In this document: positions 56,021-64,000 of the stretch, piece after piece | How the letters are laid out: each line of letters opens with the position of its first letter | Numbering within the stretch: position 1 is the first letter of the stretch | Assembly: GCF_023856365.1 (NCBI RefSeq) | Contig: NW_026042414.1 | Coordinates: 124,001 to 188,000 of the forward strand | Source of the DNA: Brienomyrus brachyistius | Taxonomy: Eukaryota > Chordata > Actinopteri > Osteoglossiformes > Mormyridae | Direction of reading: 5' to 3' | Length of the DNA stretch: 64,000 bases | The notes under the pieces: generated by a model | Database searches by the model: none | Told to the model about the DNA's origin: nothing | What the model saw: the letters and a program-made list of their open reading frames with translations, nothing else | Made by a program: the position numbers and the translations under genes

Positions 56021-57835
56021 ACTTAAATTAACAGAAGACTAACACATACCAACCTAGCAACATACTGTATGGTGCATAATGAGCAAAAACTGTGCAAACA
56101 TTGCAGGACAGTGCAAAAAGAGAGGACAACTGACACCAACGAGCACAAACAGCACAGTAAACCCAGTACTGAGAAGGCGCAGTTTGGTTGTCCAATGAGG
56201 TAGCAATAAAAATAAATAAAAGTAACTGTAAACATGGCGACAATAAGATAAAAAATAGTAGTTAAATAATAAAGTGTGTTAATGAGTGTATGTGTGTGTG
56301 GTATCAGATTAGTCCCTGAGAGTTCAGTAGTCTGACGGCATGGGGGATAAAGCTGTTTGAGTCTGGCTGTGAAGGCCCGAATGCTCCGGGACCTATTTCC
56401 AGAAGGCAGGAGGGTGAAACGATAATGTGAGGGGTGGGTGGGGTCATCCACAATGGTGGTGGCTTTGCGGATGCAGTGTGTGGTGTGAATATCTGTGATG
56501 GAGGGGAGAGATATGTTAGGGTTATCTTCTTCTGAAGATGCGCTGGAAACAAACCAGTCTCTGAACACAGAACAACACAGACAGCTGTGATGACGTTTTA
56601 CTTGCTGCAAGGTGTAGGGAATCCACTTGCAGAGTCTCCGCAGTTTCAGCAAAATGATGGTTTATTGAACAGCAAAAATAATACAATGTAATACAGTGTA
56701 GAGACACACCGGGTACTGAAAGGCAGCTCAGATACAAATTGAAGACAGTTCTTCACCCCCCTTTATACCCAAAAAGGCCCTCCCCACCAAGGTGTTGTGT
56801 GTAGGTGTTGTGAGTGAATTTACATATAAAGAGTGACCCCCTGGAGTGTGAGGATCCTGAGACAGGGACGGGACAGGACAGGGTGGAGACTTTTATGATC
56901 ATTGTAATTCAATTCTTATCACCTTATCTTATCCTTATCACCATAGTGGTGCCAACTGGAACCCCCATTCTCTCCCTGGCTTCCCCCATGATCATAAATT
57001 CCTAACATTGTCTGCATTCAAATGATCAACCAAGAACCTTGGGACATTTTTACCACTTTTCCTTACAAAGGGAAGCCCGGTCCTGACCTCGAGGTGTCAG
57101 CCTCTCAGTCGAACTCAGCCAACTTCGAAAGAGTAACTCCCCTCGCAGTGTCTTTTATTGAGGTACACAAACAGGATATGCAACTGACATTGAACATTGT
57201 TTGTCACCATATATGGGGTGGAAATATTCAAGCGACAGTTCTTGAGACGTGTTATTGCTCAATTAAGATCAAGCTGCGGCAGGGTGTTGTTTCTAAGCGT
57301 CTAGCAAAATGATGATAAAAAAAGTACATATTTCTCTAACACGATACTCCCAATGATTTTCTCACCTGTCATCACTATCTGTTGTAGGGACTTGTGATCT
57401 GAGGCGACACAGTTCTCAAAGCAGACCGTGATGCAGCTGCTCAGGGTGCTTTCAACAGTTCCCCAATAGAGTGTGAGAATGGGAGATGGGCTTTTCTGAG
57501 CTTCCGTGGAGAGTAGAGGTGCTGCTGTGCTTTCCTTACTATGGAGCTGATGTTGAAGGACCTGGTGAGATTCTCCGCCAGATGGACAACAAGGAATCTG
57601 GTACTCTCTACGATCTCCACAGATGAGCCATCGATGTGCAGCAGAGAGTGGTCACTCTGTGTTTTGTGTTCTTCTAACGTCAACAACCATCTCTTTGGTC
57701 AACATTCAGAGACAGGTTGTTGGCTCTGCAGCAGTCCGATAGTCATCACACTTCCTCTTTGTATGCTGAGTCACCGTTTTTATTGATGAGACCCACAACA
57801 GTCTTGTCATCTGCCTGATGTTGATGATGGAATTC
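56021..57835 (-). mobile_element. Rex1-like LINE, interrupted
   Basis: Minus strand: DDKTVVGLINKNGDSAYKEE (57746-57835), then HSLLHIDGSSVEIVESTRFL and LYSPRKLRKAHLP (57441-57686). After about 780 bp of unrelated sequence (56565-57345) comes the C-terminal end YRFTLLPSGNRSRSIRAFTA (56390-56460). The interrupting block is AT/GC mixed with no motif and may be an LTR or other insertion. Confidence 0.65.
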
Positions 57836-57928
57836 GAAATGTGCATTGCTGCTCAGTTGTGAGTCATCGGAGTTAACAGCAGTGGGCTGAGCATAAAGTC
57901 CTGGGTTCCTGCTACAGCGTCTGAGCAG

Positions 57929-58249
57929 TTGCCTTCGTCGCCCATAGCTCCTGCGCAGCCCGAGCAGCCGCCTCCGCTGCCCCCTGCGGCCCCAGAGCCC
58001 GAGCAGCCGCCGCCTGCTTTGCCCGTAGCTCCTGAGCAGCCGCCTCCGCTGCCCCCTGCGGCCCCAGAGCCCACGCCCGAGACGCTCCCTCCGCCTCAAA
58101 TGACTGTGCCCCCTGGGGCTCTTGTTCCTGGCCCCACTCCTGTCCCTGACCCAGCTCCAGACTTTCCTGCCCTAGTCCCCGAGGAGGTCCCGGACAGTCT
58201 GACCACCGTGTGTGCCACGCCCCCTGATTATCCACGTGTGCTTCCCTGA
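57929..58249 (+). repeat. GC-rich minisatellite coding a Pro-rich frame
   Basis: Repeating PEQPPPLPPAAPEPEQPP-type codons over 57957-58080. The 106-codon frame is open because of the repeat. It lies just upstream of an LTR-like sequence, so it might be a remnant of a retroelement coding end; no domain supports that. Confidence 0.6.
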
Positions 58250-58448
58250 TCGTACCCAGCTGTGTCCGATTATTTTCAATCAGTCCTGTCTATTTGAGTT
58301 CATGTCTTACTAGAGTTCAGTGTCCGTCATTGAAGTCCGTCTGCGTGAGATGTTTCCTGCACCCCGTGTTCCTAATAAATCCCCGTATCCTGCCTGCCTT
58401 GCCTGTTTCCTGCCCGTCCGCCGCTCCCGTTAAATGGCGATCGTGACA
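58208..58448 (+). mobile_element. LTR-like repeat, copy 3, left end missing
   Basis: Parallels 31880-32127: GTGTGCCACGCCCCCTGATT, AATAAATCCCCGT, and the end CGATCGTGACA. The TGTCATG start is absent. Confidence 0.65.
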
Positions 58449-60350
58449 CAAGGCACACGCACATCAAGTACCAATGCAGCAAATACAGATGAACAATTTA
58501 GGAGGAATACTAGTCAAAGGAAGGAAGAAAAGCAGCCCACCCTATCTCATGGTCACGGACACAAACATCAGGGAGTGTTATGAAGAAGACATCACACTTA
58601 ACACCATTGGTTTTATGCAGTGAATTACACCAGAGAGAGTTTTTACATTCTAGCTGTGTTACGTAACATTCCTCAGCCTTCAGGTTTTTTCCACACAATG
58701 CACGACATGCAGGGGTGCCAAACAAAACAGCGGAACTGCAGTGTAGCCAATTATTTGTTTCAGTAGTTTTAAGAAAACTAGAACATAAAATGTTTGTTTT
58801 ACTTAGTCCACAAAAGAGTTTTTACCTATCTTAGTGTATTTTACATCACATACACTCTCGGTCCGTTGTGGAGTCCATCCCACTGTAGTTGGAGAATGCT
58901 GCCATCAGTCGCTTGGTGTAGCACTCGCAGGATTTACCAGGCTCCTGTTTAAACTGATGCATCATGCCCCAGTCCATGCGCAGGAGGACCAGTCTCTGAA
59001 GGGCTGTCGCATGGTGAGGCCTGTTCTGCCTGGGGTCCAGCAGGTCACTGGCAATGTCCTTCAACTCACAGTGGGCTTGCGTTCATAGTGGGGTACCGCA
59101 GGGTTCGATTTTAGGACCACTATTGTTCCTAATTTACATAAATGATATGGATACCAATATATACAGTAAACTGGTGAAATTTGCAGATGACACCAAGGTG
59201 GGTGGTGTAGCAGATACTGAATTAGTGGCTCAGCAGCTACAGCGGGATCTTGATTTAATTAGTGACTGGGCCGATACCTGGCAGATGAAATTTAACGTCG
59301 ATAAATATAAGGTACTCCATCTAGGGAGCAGAAATATAAAGTACAGGTATTTCATGGGTGTCACTGAAATAAAGGTAGCTGATCATGAGAAAGACCTTGG
59401 TGTGTATGTTGATGCTTCCATGTCCCATTCTCGCCAGTGTGGGGAAGCAATAAAAAAGGCCAATAGGATGTTGGGGTATATCTCCAGGTGTGTGGAGTTT
59501 AAGTCAAGGGAGGTAATGCTAAGATTATACAATTCCTTGGTGAGACCTCACCTAGAATATTGTGTGCAGGTTTGGTCACCATATCTTAAAAAGGACATTG
59601 TGGCCTTAGAAAAGGTGCAGCGTAGGGCCACAAAAATGATTCCTGGTCTTAGAGGAATGTCATACGAGGAACGGTTACTTGAGCTAAATCTGTTCAGTCT
59701 CAAGCAAAGGAGATTGAGGGGGGACATGATCCAGGTATATAAGATTCTAACAGGTTTGGATGCTGTTCAACCAAATAGTTACTTCAGCATTAGTTTAAAT
59801 ACACGAACTCGTGGCCATAGGTGGAAATTAGCGGGAGAACATTTCAAGCTGGATTTAAGGAAGCACTTCTTTACGCAGCGTGTAGAGTATGGAATAGTCT
59901 TCCTGATAATGTAGTGCAAGCTGAATCCTTGGGTTCCTTTAAATCAGAGCTAGATAAGATTTTAACGACTCTGAGCTATTAGTTTAGTTCTCCCCAAGCG
60001 AGCTTGATGGGCCGAATGGCCTCGTCTCGTTTGTATAGTTCTTATGTTCTTATGTTCAACTCCTTCATCTACAGTGTCAGATGAGCAAACCTTATCTCCC
60101 CCTTGAGGATTTGGACATACCAACATAGGGGCAAGAATTTCTGCTACCTCGTCCTGCTGCCTGAGTGTTTCGCCACGGCACTTCTTCACCGAGAAGGAGG
60201 TAGAGTCGGGTGCTGAATGGTTATGATCCTCGTCTGCAGGGGGGAGAGGGGAAGGGGCAGGGGAACCACTGGCTACTCCTCCCTCGGTGGCATAAGGAGG
60301 AAGCTGCTGTTTGGGCAGCAATGCTTGGGCAGGAGCCACACAGTTTATTT
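58441..60350 (-). mobile_element. Retroelement relic, copy D, split by a LINE
   Basis: Minus strand: a gag-like region 60350-60058, continuing at 59064-58846 with KDIASDLLDPRQNRPHHA and FKQEPGKSCECY. Then come 58760-58527 (as in copy B 8225-8480) and 58500-58441. The left and right gag parts join cleanly once the LINE is left out. Copy C shows the same order on the plus strand. Confidence 0.7.
59065..60057 (+). mobile_element. CR1/jockey-like LINE, 5'-truncated, RT end open
   Basis: A 286-codon stretch (59054-59914) is open through GVPQGSILGPLLFLIYINDM and the catalytic VKFADDTK, then SDWADTWQMKFNVDKYK, LGVYVDASMSHSRQCGEA and PHLEYCVQVWSPYL. The 3' end repeats TTCTTATG. CAACTC at both edges fits a short target duplication in the gag-like host sequence. 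It is the best-kept LINE piece in the window, clearly younger than its relative at 21.7-23.3 kb. Confidence 0.85.
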
Positions 60351-61465
60351 CTGGGTATCTAATTAGCGGACACCATTAGGTCCCTTCAGGGGCTCCACAG
60401 ACAAACTCATTGACAAAATAGAATTGTCACAGAAAAATTCTTTGTCACATGCTCAGTCGACATGGACTGTGTGCTATTTACATATTTTTGGCACAAACGA
60501 AATCTCATATGCATATCGATGTATCTTTCGCACAAGTGGACCTCCATCACTTTAAAGAGGGTAAACTCTGATCAGGAAATTTACGACGTCAGAATAAACG
60601 GATTTTTTAACAGAAGTAACTGACATGCCCTAATAAGGAAATGCATACAATCAGAATACAATATCTGTGGTTTTTAACAGTGGTAACAATCTGATAATGA
60701 AAGGAATCAGATCAACATTTCTATAGCATGTAACAGAGCTTGCTCCCCTCCAGAACTCATTGTTCCAGTAGTTATCTGAAATCATCTGCAGGAGCTATTC
60801 TTTTATTTGTATATTAAGCATAATTATTCATGAATATTATTGATTATGTTTATTTGTTTAATGTTTTTATTTATTCGTATTTATTGTTTATAATATAATG
60901 TTATATAGTATTGCAACACTTGAAACGAGAGGTACTTGCCTGCCTTAGTGATATTTACTATTGTCTAAGTGTATTCCCACCTGTAGGAGGCAGCAATGGT
61001 TGTTATTAAAGGTGCTGAGATTACGCGGCTCAGGGCTGAAGGTGCAAAGTGAAACAGTCATTGACCGTATTTGCCATGTGTGATGGTGTCTGCATATCGG
61101 CCCTTTTGCGCCAAACAAACCAGTTCAAAGTACTGTGTGTTAAAATATCATATGAATAAATCCTCTCAAGAACTAAACTCAATATCGTATCCTCATCATT
61201 CAACGCGTCTGACTTTTGCACCTCTTACCACAAGGCAGTGGATTACATGGGGAAATTACAAACAAGGAGAATTTAATCTGTTTTTCCTCTACATTGTCGT
61301 TATTCAGAATATTACAGACTATGAACAAAAACGGACAATGTAAGAAAATAAAAAAATGTGTATGACAGAAAGCTAGAGTATTTTTGCAATGGTGAGCACT
61401 AGCTGGTTTATGTACTAGCTCACACTCAAGAAACAGCATAAATGCTACTCATACACAGTTGGGGG
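60351..61465. other. No gene recognised
   Basis: Part of this may be the 5' end of copy D, but no LTR or primer site could be identified. Confidence 0.45.
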
Positions 61466-61684
61466 GCAGGGGTCAGTCCTTGTGCCTGTAATGAGGTCAC
61501 CAGTTGAAACTAACCCAGCCTCAGCACGTCTGTGGGTCCTTGAGCAAGGCCCTTAACCCCCAGCTCCCTGGGCGCCCCAACAGGTAGCTGCACTTCGCGG
61601 ACAACTTACTCCACAAAGAGTAAGTTGAGGGAGACATAAAAAACACAATTTCCCCACGGGGATTAATAAAGTCCATCCATCTAT
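61466..61684 (+). repeat. tRNA-derived SINE with AATAAAGT tail, copy 2
   Basis: TCCTTGAGCAAGGCCCTTAA and the tail GGGGATTAATAAAGTCC match the copy at 37.2 kb, with a worn B box (CCAGTTGAAACTAACCC). Confidence 0.8.
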
Positions 61685-62136
61685 GGAATATTATTTAGCA
61701 CTATATAACGCAGAATATAAGAATTACGATTTTATAAAAAGTATGCCAAATATCCATGATATAATCATTACAATGTAAACATTATAATGTAATCAACACA
61801 ATGGAACCAACTGAGTATGTATTTGCACCTTTTGTTAGTCTGAGTTTCTGTTAGCTACTTTGTTAGTCCTGAATCTATGAATATTCACATTTTTATCGCG
61901 TATATTTTATCACTATGTAAAAGGACAAATATATTATCAACCTTTTAGTGAGACAATGTGTAAACGGCTGAAACTACCAAGGTTTACTACTGAAGGAAGG
62001 GATTCACCTGAGTTCACCAAAAGTTCATGGCTGAGTATTTTTAAAAAACCAAGTGGAGCTGCTCGCGCCACTATTATGTTCAACCGAGAGGCCAAACGGT
62101 AAAAGAAATGACTGTCAAACTTATCACCTAGGGGTA
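61685..62136. other. No gene recognised
   Basis: AT-rich, no motif-bearing frame. Confidence 0.45.
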
Positions 62137-62820
62137 AATATAAATCTATACAAATATCACCTGCATGCACATTACTTCTTTTACAATAACCAACTCCTGA
62201 TCCATACTGTTAGTCGTGAAAAAAATAACTATTGTGTACATAGAGGCCCTGTGTAAAAAGATAACTGCCAAGGAAAAGATCAAAAACATTTATTTCAAGG
62301 ATTCAAAGTTTTTATGGTCATGTACAGTGTACAGTGCAGTTCTTATTTGATTAACTTGAATGTCTTCACAGACAAGACGATTAAACAAATAAAGCAGCGC
62401 AACATTACAGTAACTAACAACAAACAAAGCTCACGAGTACTATTACAATATTCATATCATTTATTTAAATTTAATTTTACCAAGTAAATTAATTGAAAAG
62501 CAGTTACCGCTTTACCTGCTTCTCGGGAGAAATAGCAGATATACAAACGTCATGTATGTAACTAAAATCTTAAGCCAATAAGGGCAAAGTTGTGTCGTAA
62601 TGGAGGCGGATCCAGCCTGTGCAGCCTGCTAAGAGGTGCTGCCTGATGTGTCTTGCTCTCGCGGAGTTTTGGTACCATGTGACATGGTGACGTAATGCAA
62701 CGGGCGATAAAAAATATAACCATGATGCATTGCGTCAGGACCAGAATGCATTGCTTTAAGCTAGCGCTGTATGTGGGTGCATGAAGTGGAAAGCACCCAA
62801 TAATAAACATAACATTTTTT
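62137..62820. repeat. Dispersed repeat, copy 2 (uninterrupted)
   Basis: Direct repeat of 148-641 plus 1419-1606. It lacks the 777-bp insertion found in copy 1 and so gives the empty-site sequence. Confidence 0.75.
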
Positions 62821-63576
62821 TAAAAATGTTTTCTTCACCGGTGCAGTGAATTTAAATAAAGAGCTATGATGGTGCTGCAAATGGCTTTGCATAGTAGTTA
62901 GTAGTAGCATTAGCCGCTGTGTGCGGCATTAGCTTTCTATAGTCCTTACAGATGGTTCGTGTTTTGTCTGTCTCCCTTTCGCCATTTATATTTTCCGCCG
63001 GGCACCCGAAATGCTGACACACAAAAGATTCAAAAGTGTCTGGGGTATCTACTATAGTAATTTAGTCAGATGCCGACATATTTACAGCAGCTCATTTGCA
63101 GCGCATTCGTGAAACGGCTTTTCGCTCCAACGAGAAATCTCGTCATGTTGTAATATCGCGAGATCTCGTGACACGCGTTTCACTCCCACTTCTTAGTAAC
63201 AGTCATGATTTGATAAAGTGACAACCTGCGTAATAATTGGTAATACATAGAGTTTGCTATTGTTCAGGCTAGCAGACTGTTATGGCTTGAGGTTAATGGT
63301 GCCTGTTACTTGTGAATTTTCACATTTGCAGGGATCTTCTGCCTCGTGAACGTGAAACGGGTAATTATGCTAAAAGAAGAAAAAAGCAGAACTGCAATGT
63401 GTGTAAGGCTGGTGCTGATTTTTCAGTCTGAACACAGTAAAATTTATACAAATTACCTGTATTCAAACTTGTATTCTTTATATAGTTTGGTTAATTACTA
63501 TTTAAAAGTTTTATCTGCGCTCCATTGTATAACTTATATTGGAGACTTGTATGTACTTTTCGATTGGAAATGGTTA
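62821..63576. other. No gene recognised
   Basis: CpG-rich short palindromes (TCTCGTC, GCGAGATCTCG) near 63130-63180, otherwise nothing. Confidence 0.45.
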
Positions 63577-63584
63577 GCTGTATA

Positions 63585-63728
63585 CAGGGGCGCCGCTAAG
63601 GGGGGGAAAGTTGGGACAATTCTAAGGGCCCACGCCCTTTAGGGGCCCCCAGAGATCTGAATGGGTGTGGTAGGGGGGCCCAACCTCATATTTTGTCATA
63701 GGGCCCAAAATTGCTAGCGGCGCCCCTG
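63585..63728. mobile_element. hAT-type MITE, 144 bp
   Basis: Termini CAGGGGCGCCGCTAA and CTAGCGGCGCCCCTG are inverted repeats, with a perfect 8-bp target duplication GCTGTATA (63577-63584 and 63729-63736). Confidence 0.93.
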
Positions 63729-64000
63729 GCTGTATATACTTTGAATATTTTTATGATTAATTTCTTTGTTTATTTAATTTGGCAACAGATCTGCACTTTT
63801 AGCAGTATTGCTGTCAATTTTTGTGAAAGTTGTTACTAAATAAAACAAAAGAAGCAGACTTGTGTAAATCCTATATTGGTCGTGTATTCTTCCTGTAGCG
63901 TAGTGACAGCTTTTTGTACGGAAGCCGTGAACGGCTGTGCTTGCAAATATATTTTCTTCTGAATAATTAGAAGGATAAGCATATTTTGTCGCCGCCGCGA

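Noticed and set aside
57746..58249. Overlapping Gly/Arg-rich and Pro-rich frames on both strands
   Set aside because: Produced by a GC-rich minisatellite; no domain, and frames are open on both strands at once.
148..62820. Direct repeats at both ends of the window as a large tandem duplication or assembly wrap-around
   Set aside because: The copies differ by many substitutions and by a 777-bp insertion, and sequences beyond them do not match, so they are ordinary dispersed repeats.

Overview
The window is vertebrate, and almost certainly from a teleost fish. It carries a novel immune-type receptor (NITR) gene, a family known only from teleosts. Its repeats are also of teleost type: tRNA-headed SINEs with TCCATCC tails, L2-, Rex1- and CR1-like LINEs, Tc1 transposons and hAT MITEs. 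Coding exons are short and split by GT/AG introns, and most of the 64 kb is transposon-derived. I see no bacterial features and no CRISPR array.

Layout. 0-16 kb: a dispersed repeat with a tRNA-Leu-like relic inserted in it; a decayed multi-copy C2H2/transposase-like gene; copies of one retroelement family; a dead Tc1 transposase; a well-preserved but internally deleted Tc1 transposon with 285-bp inverted repeats; and a decayed hAT-like multi-exon gene with a hAT MITE inside it. 16-30 kb: nested SINEs, an L2-like LINE, a CR1-like LINE, the longest copy of the gag/integrase retroelement, and a 2.6-kb inverted duplication. 30.3-32.3 kb: three exons matching the C-terminal part of Brachyury (T), broken by a nonsense codon and by a 277-bp insertion in the last exon. 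33.6-37.4 kb: an integrase-like pseudogene, a 36-bp perfect palindrome, an LTR-like end, a MITE and a SINE.

37.8-49.8 kb holds the main locus: a six-exon NITR gene on the + strand (leader, V, I, transmembrane and two cytoplasmic exons, with an ITIM-like motif). All exon phases fit, although the V-I intron contains a 7.65-kb endogenous retrovirus in the opposite orientation. The provirus has LTRs that look identical, a 5-bp target duplication, a tRNA-Tyr primer binding site, gag and pro-pol in one frame separated by a UGA followed by a possible stem-loop, and an env gutted by deletion. Between protease and reverse transcriptase its polyprotein has two H-V-[TS]-hydrophobic motifs 61 residues apart, which suggests a 2H-phosphoesterase-like domain. 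The NITR has a CAG-to-TAG-type stop in the I-domain exon, inside a 57-bp tandem duplication whose second copy still reads CAG.

50-64 kb is again repeat sequence: Rex1- and L2-like LINE ends, a retroelement relic split by a CR1-like LINE, SINEs, a hAT MITE, and a second copy of the repeat seen at the left edge. Only the NITR looks like a host gene near to function. The Brachyury copy and the other host-like genes are relics.
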